Part shown: piece after piece, positions 46,377 to 56,614 of the stretch
How positions within the stretch are numbered: position 1 is the stretch's first letter
Layout: each line of letters starts with the position of its first letter
Origin: Cellulosimicrobium sp. CUA-896
GTDB lineage: Bacteria > Actinomycetota > Actinomycetes > Actinomycetales > Cellulomonadaceae
Assembly: GCF_001942335.1 (NCBI RefSeq)
Contig: NZ_MKKH01000007.1
Coordinates: 1-64,000, forward strand
Direction: 5' to 3'
Length of the DNA: 64,000 bases
The notes under the pieces: generated by a model
The model's input: only the letters and a program-made list of their open reading frames with translations
The model's database searches: none
What the model was told of the DNA's origin: nothing
Position numbers and translations under genes: made by a program

Positions 46377-49300
46377 GTGCACGAATCTTCCACGGGTCGG
46401 CGATGGCTGACCCGAAGCGTCGCCGCGGCGGTGTCCGCCGCGGTACTGGTACCACTCTCGATCAGCGGGGCCAGCGCCCACCCTGGTCACGGCGAGGACG
46501 CCGAGCCCACGCCCGCGGCCCAGGAGGCCACGGACTGGAACAACTACGAGAAGGTTCTCCTCAGCAAGAACACGGGTGAGCCGATCGACCTCGCGGTCCT
46601 TCCCGACACGCGAGTCCTGCACACCGCGCGCGACGGCGTCGTGCGCCTGACCGACACCGCCACCGGGCAGACCACCCAGGTCGCGCAGCTCGACGTCTAC
46701 GCGAACTCCGAGGACGGGCTCCAGGGCATCACGCTCGACCCGAACTTCGAGGAGAACAACTGGGTGTACATGGTGTACGCCCCCCGCGTCATGGAGGGCA
46801 CGTCGCCCACCGGGGTCGAGTACCCCGAGACGACGCCGTCGGGCAGCGCCCCGAACTCCCTCCCGGACGGCGAGGACGAGAGCTACTGGGACCAGTGGCT
46901 CGGCTACAACCAGCTCTCGCGGTTCACCTGGGACCCCGAGACCAGCACGATCGACCTGGCCAGCGAGCGCGAGATCATCAAGGTCGACGCGCAGCGCGGC
47001 CAGTGCTGCCACGTGGGCGCCGACATGGCGTGGGACGCCGACGGCAACCTCTTCCTCTCCACGGGTGACAACCACCCGGGCGGCACGCCGGGCGCGAACG
47101 GCTACGCGCCGATCAAAAACGCGCCGAACATGAACCCGGGCTTCGCGCCCGTCGCGGCGCCGGCAACACCAACGATCTCCGCGGCAAGATCCTGCGGATC
47201 AACCCGATCGAGGATCTCGCGGCCGACACCGAGGTCGGTCCGGGCAGCACCTACACGATCCCCGAGGGCAACCTCTTCGACGGCGCCGAGAACCCCGACC
47301 TCGTGCGCGAAGAGATCTACGTGATGGGCGTGCGCAACCCCTTCCGGATCGACTACGACCTCGAGTCCGCCTCCCTGTCGTGGGGCGACTACGGGCCGGA
47401 CGCCGGCTCCGCGCACGCCCGACCGCGGCCCCATGGGCTACGTCGAGTGGCAGCTCACCACCGAGCCGATGAACGGCGGCTGGCCGTACTGCCACGGCCC
47501 CAACGCCGCGTACAACGAGTGGGACTACGCGACCGGGACGCCCGGCGAGCAGTTCTTCGACTGCGACGCGGTCCGGAGAACAACTCGACCTGGAACACCG
47601 GCCTCGACCAGGTCCCGCCGGTCACGGCGCCGCAGGTCTACTACGGCGACAACCCGGGCGACCAGCCCGAGGTGCTCGACCCGCTGGTCGAGCTCGGCGG
47701 CGGCGGCCAGGCGCCCATGGGCGGCCCGACCTACCGCTTCGACGAGAGCCTCGAGTCGGACGTCAAGTTCCCGGAGTACTGGGACGGGCACCCCTTCATG
47801 GCCGAGTTCTCGCAGGACTACGTGGTCGCGTTCACCATGGACGAGCTGTCGTCCGACGGTGAGGTCACGGCCGTCGAGGACTTCCTGCCGAACAGCCACC
47901 TCGAGACGGTGAACCAGCCGATCTGGGACAACGTCATGGACATGGAGTTCGGTCCGGACGGCGCCCTCTACGTGCTCGAGTACGGCGACGGCTTCTTCCG
48001 CCAGAACCCGGACGCGGGCCTGTACAAGGTCACCTACGGGTCGGACGACACGACGCCGCGGGCGGCCATCTCGGCCGACCCGATCTCGGGCAGCACCGCG
48101 CCGCTCGAGGTGACGTTCGACGCGTCCGCGACCACCGACGCGGAGACCCCCAACGCCGAGCTCACGTTCGACTGGGACTTCGACGGCGACGGTGAGTACG
48201 ACGCCCAGGGCGAGACGGTGACGCACACGTTCACCGACCTGGGCCAGTACAACGTGCAGCTGCGCGTCACCGACGCGGGCGGCAACTTCGGCCTCGCGAT
48301 CCAGCGGATCACGGTCGGCAACACCGCGCCCGAGATCACGCTGAGCCAGCCGGACGGCGCCATCTTCAACTGGGGCGACGCCGTGCCGTACACCGTCACG
48401 GTGAACGACGCCGAGGACGGCGACCAGCCGACCTGCCGCAACATCCAGTACACGTTCGGTCTCGGGCACAACACGCACGCCCACCCCGAGGTGACCGGTC
48501 GTGCGGCGGACACGGAGGCCGGCTGCGGCTTCACGATCCAGACGAGCCCCGACGCCGTCGAGCACGGTGAGGGCGAGAAGATCTTCGGCACCCTCGTCGT
48601 CCGGTACACCGACCAGGCGCAGGGCGACGTGCCCGCCATCACCGGCGAGGCCACGCACATCCTCAAGCCCGAGGTGCAGCAGGCCGAGTGGTACGACGCG
48701 GCCGAGGGCGTCGAGGTCGTCGACGACGAGGCCGCCGGTGCCGGCGGCTACGTGACGTCGCTCGACGAGGGCGACTCCTTCTCCTACTCCCCGATCGCCC
48801 TGCACCACGCCCCCACGGGCGAGGCGATCAACGAGATCACCCTCCGCGGCAGCGGTGAGGGCACGGTCTCCCTGGGCTGGACGGCCGAGGGTTCCGACAC
48901 GTCCGAGGCGCTCGCCGAGTTCGAGTTCACCGGCGAGGGCTGGCAGGACGTCACGCAGGCGCTGAGCAGCGTGCCGGAGGGCTCGGGCTCGATCACGGTG
49001 ACGAGCACGGGCGGCGTCGACGTCGACCAGCTCTCCTTCGCCGTCGGCGAGGGCCCGGTGGAGCCGGTCACGGTCCCGGTCGACCAGGTGTCGATCGGCA
49101 TGTTCTCGCTGATCCCGTGGGTCAACGAGGTCGGCCTGGAGGCCGTGCTCGAGCGCCTGAGCGAGATCGGGTTCGAGAACATCGAGCCGTTCGGCTCGAA
49201 CTTCAACGGCTACACGGCCGAGGAGTTCCGCGCGCTGGCCGACTCGTACGGCCTGAGCGTGAAGTCGTCGCACTACAACGTGAACGAGGACACGTTCGAC

Positions 49301-50945
49301 GAGACGCTGGACTACGTCACGACGCTGGGCCAGGAGTACGTCGGCTCGGGCGGCTTCCCCGCCCCGGGCATCGGTACGTACGAGAACACCCTCGCCACGG
49401 CCGAGGCGATGAACCGCCTCGGTGAGCGCACCGTCGAGGCCGGCCTGGAGAAGTTCTTCGGGCACAACCACGACGGCGAGTTCCGCACCATGTACGAGCA
49501 CGAGGGCGAGACCCTCTCGGCGTGGGAGATCCTCGTCCGCGAGACGAACCCGGAGTACGTGACGTTCCAGGTGGACGTCGCGTGGGCCGCGCACGCGGGC
49601 GTCGACGTGGTCGAGCTCCTCGAGGAGTACGGCGACCGCATCGAGCTGCTGCACATCAAGGACGCCGTCAACCTCACGCCGGCGGTCGTCCGACCTTCAC
49701 CAACCTCGGTGAGGGCGACGTGCCGCTGCAGGACATCCTGGCCGCCGCGAAGGAGGCCGGCGTCGAGCTCTACGTCATGGAGTACGACGTCGCCCCGGAG
49801 GGCGAGGAGTTCGCCACGACCGGCTTCGAGTACCTCACCGGTCTCCCGGCCGGCGAGCCCCAGGAGCCCGTGACGATCCCGACGGAGCAGGTGTCGGTGC
49901 AGATGTTCTCCCTGATCCCGTGGGTCAACGAGGTCGGCCTCCCGGCCGTGCTCGAGCGCCTGGGCGAGATCGGCTTCGAGAACATCGAGCCGTACGGCGG
50001 GAACTTCTCCGGCTACACCGCGGAGGAGTTCAAGGCGCTGGCCGACTCGTACGGCCTGAGCGTGAAGTCGTCGCACTACAACGTGAACGAGGACACGTTC
50101 GACGAGACGCTCGACTACGTCGGGACGCTGGGCCAGGAGTACGTCGGCTCCGGCGGCTGGCCGCAGCCGGGCATCGGCACGTACGAGGACACCCTCGCCA
50201 CGGCCGAGGCGATGAACCGTCTCGGTGAGCGTGCGGTGGACGCCGGGTTCGAGAAGTTCTTCGGCCACAACCACGACCGCGAGTTCACCACCACGTACGA
50301 GCACGAGGGCGAGACCCTCACGGCCTGGGAGATCCTGGTCCGCGAGACGAACCCCGAGTACGTGACGTTCCAGCTCGACGTCGCGTGGGCCGCTCACGCG
50401 GGTGCGACGTGGTCGAGCTGATCGAGGAGTACGGCGACCGGATCGAGCTGCTGCACGTGAAGGACGCCGTCAACCTCAACGCCGGCGGACGCCCGACGTT
50501 CACCAACCTCGGTGAGGGCGACGTGCCGCTGCAGGACATCTTGGCCGCGGGCCAGGAGGCCGGTGTCGAGCTCTACGTCATGGAGTACGACCGTGCTCCC
50601 GACGGCGAGGACTTCGTCACCACCGGGTTCGAGTACCTCACCGGCCAGGAGGCCGGCGAGAACGAGCGGACGGTCGCCGTCACGACCCAGGTGCGCTGCC
50701 TCGCGGGCAACGCCTACCTCGCGGTCCGTGCGCTCAACGACGAGGACGTCCCGCTCACCATCACGCTCGACACGCCGTACGGCAGCAAGACCGTCGAGAA
50801 CGTGGCGCCGGGCAAGAACGCCTACCAGGCGTTCCCCGTCCGGTCGAGCGAGGTCGAGGCCGGGACGAGCTCCGTGACCGCGACGGACGCCGAGGGGGGG
50901 ACCGCCACCGTCGAGACCGAGTACGCAGCCTCCAGCTGCGGCTGA
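46377..50945 (+). CDS. giant secreted protein: sugar-dehydrogenase-like propeller, PKD, CBM6-like, two isomerase/epimerase TIM barrels; five frame breaks
   Basis: Corrected length is about 1523 residues. Signal peptide (cleaved near GASA). Residues about 50-550 form a GSDH/PQQ-type six-bladed propeller (EPIDLAVLPDTRVLHTARDG, EDGLQGITLDPNFEENNWVY, GNTNDLRGKILRI, EEIYVMGVRNPFRI, GPDGALYVLEYG). Then PKD (about 558-645, FDWDFDGDGEYDAQGE), an Ig-like segment, a CBM6-like domain (about 768-900) and two xylose-isomerase/AP-endonuclease-2-like barrels (about 902-1165 and 1170-1430) with metal-type residues in SSHYNVN, GHNHD, VDVAWAAHAG and VMEYD. A beta domain ends it. Frame breaks are near 47158, 47425, 47574, 49684 and 50404; four fit one lost G/C, and the one near 47425 fits one extra or two lost bases. 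GTG 46377 follows AAGGAGG. The reaction is unknown; extracellular oxidation and isomerisation of a sugar or glycoside is inference. Confidence 0.85.
49077..50690 (+). repeat. tandem duplication of about 804 bp encoding two isomerase domains
   Basis: The second copy starts 803 bases after the first as written (804 after restoring a lost base), so the unit is 268 codons. A 77-base block (49232-49308 and 50035-50111) is identical in both copies, and most of the rest differs only at scattered bases. Such identity points to a recent duplication or ongoing gene conversion. Confidence 0.93.
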
Positions 50946-50961
50946 TCAACCCCTGACGGCG

Positions 50962-50990
50962 GGTGAGGCGGGGTCCGACTCCGCCTCACC
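50962..50990 (+). terminator. first hairpin after the giant gene
   Basis: GGTGAGGCGG pairs with CCGCCTCACC across a 9-base loop, 16 bases after the stop. Confidence 0.7.
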
Positions 50991-50999
50991 GCCCGGGAC

Positions 51000-51040
51000 G
51001 ACGTGCCCGCCGCGGTCTTCGTGACCGCGGCGGGCACGTC
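51000..51040 (+). terminator. second, very strong hairpin after the giant gene
   Basis: An 18-bp perfect stem (GACGTGCCCGCCGCGGTC with complement, loop TTCGT). The two hairpins in series should isolate the giant gene from the one at 51126. Confidence 0.88.
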
Positions 51041-51125
51041 GCTGTCCGGGGCAACGTCGCGCCGCGGTACGACCACCCGCACCGCCGGGCCTGCGTGTCG
51101 CGGGTGGGCGGCCTAGCGTGACCGC

Positions 51126-51497
51126 ATGGAGCGGATCACCGAGCTGGGACCGGGCGAGATCTTCGTCTTCGGGTCGAACGCCTCCGGCGCGCACGGCGCC
51201 GGTGCCGCACGGACCGCGCACGAGCGGTTCGGCGCCGTGTGGGGCGAGGGCCACGGGCTCCACGGGCGGTCGTACGCGATCGACACCATGTCGGGGTTCG
51301 ACGCGCTGCGCGACGAGGCCGCGACGTTCCGCGCGTTCGCGGGCGAGCACCCGGAGCTCACCTTCCTGCTGACACCGGTCGGCTGCGGGATCGCCGGGTA
51401 CACCGCGCGCGAGGTCGCGCCCCTGTTCGCCGACTCTCCGCCGAACGTGCGGCTGCCGGACGAGTTCGCGGCCGTCGTCGGGCCGGACGAGGGCTGA
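51126..51497 (+). CDS. small macro-domain-like protein (A1S_2505-type)
   Basis: A 123-residue protein starting MERITELGPGEIFVFGSNAS. The run FVFGSN-ASGAHGAGAARTA followed by FGAVWGEGHGLHGRSYAID and a later LLTPVGCGIAGYT resembles the short macro-domain-like group often annotated A1S_2505 or phage-associated protein; the glycine-rich loops would bind an ADP-ribose-like ligand. Classification is from memory of the pattern and not certain. It stands alone between two terminators and the converging ABC operon. Confidence 0.55.
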   Translation: MERITELGPGEIFVFGSNASGAHGAGAARTAHERFGAVWGEGHGLHGRSYAIDTMSGFDALRDEAATFRAFAGEHPELTFLLTPVGCGIAGYTAREVAPLFADSPPNVRLPDEFAAVVGPDEG

Positions 51498-51534
51498 CGC
51501 GTGCCGGCGGGGAGGCCGGGGGAGTCGCGGCCCG

Positions 51535-52473
51535 TCAGGCGCGGCGCGGGCGGCCCTCCGGCACGACGAGCGGGGTGCCGGTCACCGGGTCGTCGATGAT
51601 CCGGCACGGAAGCCCGAACACGTCCTCGACGAGCTCGGCCGTCACGACGTCCGACGGCGCACCCTCGGCGACCACCGCCCCGTCCTTCATCGCGATGAGG
51701 TGCGTCGCGTAGCGGCACGCGTGGTTGAGGTCGTGCAGCACCGCGACGAGCGTGTGGCCGCGCTCGTGGTTGAGGTCGGCGCACAGGTCGAGGAGCTCGA
51801 CCTGGTGGGCGATGTCGAGGTACGTCGTCGGCTCGTCGAGCAGCAGGATCGGGGTCTCCTGCGCGAGCACCATCGCGACCCACACCCGCTGGCGCTGGCC
51901 GCCGGACAGCTCGTCGACGAGACGGCCGGAGAGCTCGGTGACGCCCGTCGCCGCCATGGCCTCGACGACGGCCGCCTCGTCCTCGCGCGACCACTGCCGC
52001 AGGAGCGTCTGGTGCGGGTACCGGCCGCGCGCGACGAGGTCGACGACCGTGATGCCCTCCGGCGCGATCGACGACTGCGGGAGCAGGCCCAGGCGGCGCG
52101 CGACCTGCTTGGCGGGGATCGCCGAGATCGAGCGCCCGTCGAGCACGACCCGGCCCTCGGCCGGGCGCAGGAGCCGTGACAGTGCGCGCAGGAGCGTCGA
52201 CTTGCCGCACGCGTTGGGTCCGACGATCACCGTGAACGAGCCGTCGGGGATCGCGACGTCGAGGCCGCGGGAGATGACCCGCTCGTCGTAGCCGAGCGTC
52301 ACCCCGGCGGCGTACAGGCGGTCCGCACCCTCCTGTACAGCGGCGCGCTCGTGCGCGGCGGCCGTCTCGGCGCGTCCCGGCGTCGCTGCGGTTCCGGCGG
52401 TCCCGGCGGTCCCGGCGGAGCGGTCGGTCGTGGTCACGCGTGTCCTCCCGGGACGGTTCGGGGGCTCGGTCAT
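51535..52473 (-). CDS. iron-siderophore ABC transporter, ATP-binding protein
   Basis: ATPase of the FecE/FepC type, 312 residues, powering uptake of ferric siderophores. A 55-residue Ala/Thr/Arg-rich N-terminus precedes the domain. Walker A is GPNACGKST, the Q-loop is in LLPQSSIAPEGITV, the signature LSGGQRQRV, Walker B ILLLDEPTTYLD and the switch His in AVLHDLNHACRY. ATG 52473 overlaps the permease stop (ATGA). Iron control is indicated by the box at 54719. Confidence 0.94.
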   Translation of the reverse strand: MTEPPNRPGRTRVTTTDRSAGTAGTAGTAATPGRAETAAAHERAAVQEGADRLYAAGVTLGYDERVISRGLDVAIPDGSFTVIVGPNACGKSTLLRALSRLLRPAEGRVVLDGRSISAIPAKQVARRLGLLPQSSIAPEGITVVDLVARGRYPHQTLLRQWSREDEAAVVEAMAATGVTELSGRLVDELSGGQRQRVWVAMVLAQETPILLLDEPTTYLDIAHQVELLDLCADLNHERGHTLVAVLHDLNHACRYATHLIAMKDGAVVAEGAPSDVVTAELVEDVFGLPCRIIDDPVTGTPLVVPEGRPRRA

Positions 52474-53566
52474 CGGCGCGCCTCGCGCACGAGCAGCCAG
52501 ACGAGGTAGGCACCGCCGAGCACCACGGTCACGACGCCCACCGGCAGCTGGGTCGGGGCGAGCAGGCGCTGGGCGACGAGGTCGCTCGCGGACAGGAGCA
52601 GCGCGCCCATCGCCGCGGCGGGCAGGACCTGCACGCCCGGGCCGCGCGTCAGGCGGCGCGCGAGCTGCGGCGCGGCCAGAGCGACGAACGAGATCGGCCC
52701 CGCGGCGGCGGTCACGACGGCGATGAGCGCGACACCGACGCGACCAGCGCGAGGCGCGTGCGCTCGCCGTGCACCCCGAGGGCGGTCGCGGCGTCGTCGC
52801 CCATCTCCAGCAGGCGCATGCGCGGCACGAGCGGCACGAGCGCGACCAGCAGCAGGACGACGAGGACGGACGCCGGTGCCGCCTGCTCCCACGTCGTGCC
52901 GTTGAGCGAGCCGGCGCCCCACAGGGTCGCGGCCATCGCCGTCTCGAGGTCGGCCGTGATGACGAGCCACGCGTTGACCGACGCGAGCATCGCGGACACG
53001 GCGATGCCGACGACGACGAACCGGAAGCCCTGGACCCCGCGCCGGTACGCGAGGACGTACACGAGCACGGCGGACCCGATGCCGCCGACCAGCGCCCCGG
53101 CGGCGACGCCCCCGTACCCGCCGCCGAGCACCATGAGCACGACGAGCGCGCCCGTGTAGGCGCCGGTGTTGAAGCCGATGACGTCGGGGCTGCCGAGCGG
53201 GTTGCGCGTGATCGACTGGAACACCGCCCCGCTCGCGCCGAGCGCCGCGCCGAGGACGAGCGCGAGGAGGGCGCGGGGCAGGCGCCACTCGACGACGATC
53301 ATGCGGACGGGCCCCTCGGACGCACCCGTGAGGGCCCCGAGCACCTGCCCGACGCTCAGCGGGTAGTCGCCGGTGGTGAGCGCGACGACCCCGACGGCGA
53401 GCGAGACGAGGAGCAGGACCGCGCACACGACACCGGCGCGCACGTCGAGGCGCCCGCTGGCCCGTCCTCCGGGGCTGCGCACGACGCGCACCGCGCGGCC
53501 GACGTGGGGCGGCAGGCCGGACCGACGGCTCCGGGAGCCCGCCGCCCGGGTGCGGGGCGCGCTCAC
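52470..53566 (-). CDS. siderophore ABC transporter permease (FecD/FepG type); one frameshift
   Basis: FecCD-family permease, corrected length 365 residues with nine to ten helices. Family motifs are LPRALLALVLGAALGASGAVFQ, TRNPLGSPDVIGFNTGA and GPISFVALAAPQLARRL. The frame breaks near 52741, where GCGTCGG should be GCGGTCGG (LVAVGVALIAVV). GTG 53566 overlaps the upstream permease stop. It pairs with the permease at 53563-54687 as a heterodimer. Confidence 0.92.
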
Positions 53567-54687
53567 AGGCCGCTCGCCCGGGTGCGGCGCACGAGCGCGA
53601 CGAGCACGGGCGCCCCGACGAACGCGGTGACGATGCCGACCGGCACCTCGCCGGGCCACGCGACCACGCGCCCGAGCACGTCCGCGACGAGCACGAGCAC
53701 CGCCCCGAGCACCGCCGAGTACGGCACGATCCAGCGCTGCAGCGGCCCGACCGCCCAGCGCGCGACGTGGGGCACCATCAGCCCGACGAACGCGACCGGC
53801 CCGGCGGCCGCCGTCGCCGCCCCGCACAGCAGCGTCACGCCGACGCCGACGAGCAGGCGCGTGCCGCCCACGTGCGCGCCGAGCGAGCGCGCCAGGTCGT
53901 CGCCGAGCGCGACGGCGTCGAGGGGACGGGCCACGGCGAGCGCGAGGACGAGGCCGATGAGGACGAACGGCGCGACGTCGGCCACGGTCGCCGGGGTGGC
54001 GCCCGCGATGGAGCCGGAGCCCCACGCGCCCGAGGTCCCGCCCCACGCGCGCAGGCGGTCGAACGACGCCGGGTCGAGCAGCGTGACGGCGAGCGTGAGC
54101 CCGCTGAGGAACGCACCGAGCGCGATCCCGGCGAGCGTGAGCCGCACGGGCGTGGGACCGCCCCGCCCGGCGGACCCCACGAGGTACACGGCGACCGTCG
54201 CGACGACCGCGCCGCCGAACGCGAACCACACGAACGCGCCGACGTCGGCTACTCCGACGAGGGCGACGCCGAGCACCACACCGAGGCCCGCGCCGGCGTT
54301 GACGCCGAGGATGCCGGGGTCGGCGAGCGGGTTGCGGGTCATGCCCTGGATGAGCGCACCGGCGACGCCGAGCGCCGACCCGACGAGCAGCCCGAGGACG
54401 GTGCGCGGCACGCGCAGGTCGAGCACGACGACGTGGTCCGCTCTGCCGTCGTACGCCGTGAGCGCGTCGACGACCGTGCCGAGCGGGACGGGCCGCGAGC
54501 CGACGGCCAGGCTGAGCACCACGGACGCGGCGAGCACCAGCACGCACACGCCCAGCCCGAGCGCGCGCCCGCCGAGCGAGCCGACGAGGCCGGGGCGCCG
54601 GTCCTCGCGCGTCGCGCGCGGCGAGTCCTCGGGACCGCCGGCGACCGCCGGGGCGGCGGCGTCCGTCGTGGAGGCGTGCGGGGCCAT
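53563..54687 (-). CDS. siderophore ABC transporter permease (FecC/FepD type)
   Basis: FecCD-family permease, 374 residues, intact. Motifs: LRVPRTVLGLLVGSALGVAGAL, TRNPLADPGILGVNAGAGLGV, and GPVAFVGLMVPHVARW. First gene of the three-gene minus-strand operon; the iron box lies 32 bases upstream of its ATG 54687. No substrate-binding lipoprotein gene is present nearby, so one must be encoded elsewhere. Confidence 0.94.
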   Translation of the reverse strand: MAPHASTTDAAAPAVAGGPEDSPRATREDRRPGLVGSLGGRALGLGVCVLVLAASVVLSLAVGSRPVPLGTVVDALTAYDGRADHVVVLDLRVPRTVLGLLVGSALGVAGALIQGMTRNPLADPGILGVNAGAGLGVVLGVALVGVADVGAFVWFAFGGAVVATVAVYLVGSAGRGGPTPVRLTLAGIALGAFLSGLTLAVTLLDPASFDRLRAWGGTSGAWGSGSIAGATPATVADVAPFVLIGLVLALAVARPLDAVALGDDLARSLGAHVGGTRLLVGVGVTLLCGAATAAAGPVAFVGLMVPHVARWAVGPLQRWIVPYSAVLGAVLVLVADVLGRVVAWPGEVPVGIVTAFVGAPVLVALVRRTRASGL

Positions 54688-54718
54688 CTCGTGCTCTTCG
54701 CGGTCGGGGTGGGCGGGC

Positions 54719-54736
54719 AGGTTACCCTCACCTTAG
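54719..54736. promoter_or_regulatory. DtxR/IdeR-type iron box
   Basis: AGGTTACCCTCACCTTAG; on the minus strand it reads CTAAGGTGAGGGTAACCT, close to the actinobacterial iron box TTAGGTTAGGCTAACCTAA. It is placed to repress the siderophore transporter when iron is sufficient. The divergent idi gene starts 57 bases away and could be affected. Confidence 0.82.
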
Positions 54737-54792
54737 TTCACGCGTCCCGGGCCCGTGCGCCGCGCCCGCGACGCGTGTGCGAGAGTGGCGAC

Positions 54793-55392
54793 ATGACCTC
54801 CCACGTCCCCGTCGCCGCGGACCACGTCGTCACCGTCGACGACGACGGCCGCCGCACCGGCACGTTCGAGCGCTCCACCGTGCACACCACCGAGACGCCG
54901 CTGCACCTCGCCTTCTCGTGCTACGTGCTCGACGACGACGGCCGCCTGCTCCTCACGCGGCGCGCGCTCGCCAAGCGCACCTGGCCCGGGGTGTGGACGA
55001 ACTCGTTCTGCGGGCACACCCGCTGGACGGAGACGTCCGAGGAGTCGGTCGTCCGGCACGCGGAGCACGAGCTCGGCATGGAGGTGCGCGACCTCGAGGT
55101 CGCCGTCCCGGGGTTCCGGTACCGCGCGGTCGACGCGTCGGGCGTCGTCGAGAACGAGATCTGCCCCGTGTACGTGGCGCGCGCGGCGACGGGCGTGACG
55201 CCCCACCCCGACGAGGTCATGGAGCTCGCGTGGGCCCACCCGGCCGACGTCGTGCGGGCCGCCGACGCGACGCCGTGGGCGTTCAGCCCGTGGATGGTCC
55301 TGCAGATCGCGGCGCTGCGCGCGGCGGCCGGCGGCGACGACGGCCCGACGGCGCAGCTCCTCGCCGCGTTCGCCGACCGTCCGCGCGGCTGA
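54793..55392 (+). CDS. idi: isopentenyl-diphosphate delta-isomerase, type I
   Basis: Nudix-fold enzyme that interconverts IPP and DMAPP. 199 residues; LLLTRRALAKRTWPGVWTNSFCGH contains the active-site Cys, and VENEICPVYVA the catalytic Glu. RHAEHELGMEV is the Nudix-like helix with metal ligands. ATG 54793 follows GAGAGTGG, a weak ribosome site. Single gene, divergent from the iron transporter. Confidence 0.95.
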   Translation: MTSHVPVAADHVVTVDDDGRRTGTFERSTVHTTETPLHLAFSCYVLDDDGRLLLTRRALAKRTWPGVWTNSFCGHTRWTETSEESVVRHAEHELGMEVRDLEVAVPGFRYRAVDASGVVENEICPVYVARAATGVTPHPDEVMELAWAHPADVVRAADATPWAFSPWMVLQIAALRAAAGGDDGPTAQLLAAFADRPRG

Positions 55393-55461
55393 GGCGCCCG
55401 CGACGCGCGGGGAGGCCGTCCTCCCGGCGAGCGGCCAGGTCCGCGGGCGAGAATCGGGGGC

Positions 55462-56318
55462 ATGCACGCCGCGGTCCCCCTCGCCCTGCCCGCTCCGAGC
55501 GCCCCGTTCGAGACGCACGTCGTGTGGGCGCGGTCGGTGCCGCTGACGGTGCCGGACCGCGGGGCGGTGGACGGCCGCGTGACCGGCCGCGTGGTGGAGG
55601 ACGCCGTGCCCTGGGACTACCCGGCGCTCGCGCGCGAGCTCGTCGCGGGCGAGCGCGGACCGGTGCTCGACCTCGGCACCGGCAGCGGCGGCCTGCTGGC
55701 GTCGTTCGCGCCCCTGCCCGCCGGCTCGGCCGCCACCGAGGCGTGGCCGCCGCACCTGCCGTGGCCCGGCGCCGGCTCACGCCCCTGGGCGTCGACGTCC
55801 GCGCGACCGGGCGCGGCGACGAGGTGCTCCCGTTCCTCGACGCCCAGTTCGACGTGGTGCTGGCCCGGCACGAGGAGTTCGACCCGGACGAGGTGCGCCG
55901 CGTCCTGCGCCCGGGCGGCGTCTTCCTCACCGAGCAGGTCGACAGCCGCGACGGCGTGCGGGCGTGCGCGGCGCTCGGCGCGGAGCTGCCGTGGGACCCC
56001 GACTCGGTGACGCTGGACGGCGCGGTCGACGTGCTGGGCGGGGCGGGGTTCGTCGTCGACGTCGCCCGCGAGCACGAGGGCCTGCGCCGGTACCGCGACC
56101 TCGGCTCGCTGCTGGGTTCCCTGCGCACGACGGCGTCCCCGGTCCCGGAGCTCGCGCCGCTCACGCCGGAGGCCGTCGCGCGGTTCGAGGCGCCGCTGCG
56201 CGCCCTGCACCTGCACTTCGCGGCGGGCCACGAGTTCGTCGACGAGGCGCCGCGCTTCCTCGTCGTCGCGCGCGCGCCGTACTGCGCCCGCCCCGGCCCG
56301 GCGTGCAGCCCGGCCTGA
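55462..56318 (+). CDS. class I SAM-dependent methyltransferase; one frameshift
   Basis: Corrected length about 285 residues. The SAM loop is VLDLGTGSGGLLASF; FDVVLARHEEFDPDEVRRVLRPGGVFLTEQV is the usual post-motif block of small-molecule or RNA methyltransferases. One C is lost near 55769 (CTGCCGTGG for CTGCCCGTGG), which joins EAWPPHLP to VARRRLTPLGVDVRATG. The substrate cannot be told. Downstream lies the structured non-coding segment. Confidence 0.85.
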
Positions 56319-56371
56319 CGTGCGCCCCGCCCGACGCGCATCCTGGCCGGGCGTGCGGCCCGCGCCGAAAA

Positions 56372-56390
56372 GCGTCCCGGGCCGGGATGC
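56372..56390 (-). terminator. hairpin with short T run (minus strand)
   Basis: On the minus strand, GC-A-TCCCG/CGGGA-C-GC forms a stem with one mismatch and is followed directly by TTTT. On the plus strand the mismatch becomes a G-T pair, but no T run follows. Confidence 0.45.
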
Positions 56391-56402
56391 GGGCACGGAG
56401 AA

Positions 56403-56463
56403 GCCCGCGGGCCGGAGGAGCGATCCTCCTGTCGTGCTGGACGAGGGCACGACTCCCGCGGGC
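56403..56463. ncRNA. candidate three-way-junction RNA element
   Basis: Outer stem GCCCGCGGG/CCCGCGGGC (9 bp, 56403-56411 with 56455-56463) encloses two hairpins: GGAGGA-GCGA-TCCTCC (56414-56429) and TCGTGC/GCACGA (56432-56437 with 56447-56452). All pairs are perfect Watson-Crick, so either strand can fold. Only one sequence is available, so covariation cannot be judged. Confidence 0.4.
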
Positions 56464-56551
56464 CCCGGTGGTCGCGTGGTACTCGCTCGCCGTCGGCCGC
56501 CTCCCGCGCGGGAGGCGCCGCCCGGTTCACGGGCTCACCGCGTCCGGTCCG

Positions 56552-56614
56552 TCAGAGACGTATCGGTCGCGCGACGACTAGCGCGCGACCACCTCACGGG
56601 TCCGAAGAGAGTTC
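56552..56614 (-). CDS. candidate 20-residue leader peptide
   Basis: GTG 56614 starts MNSLRTREVVALVVARPIRL and ends at TGA 56552-56554. Its AAGGAGGTGATC ribosome site is a perfect long match to the 16S tail, at a workable distance of about nine bases from the GAGG core. Such a strong site before so short a frame, followed by hairpins, resembles a ribosome-sensing leader. It could also be chance. Confidence 0.35.

Noticed and set aside
49077-50690. Two separate isomerase genes
   Set aside because: No start with a ribosome site precedes either domain, the linker LTGLPAGEPQEPVTIPTEQ continues in frame from one to the next, and terminators occur only after 50945.
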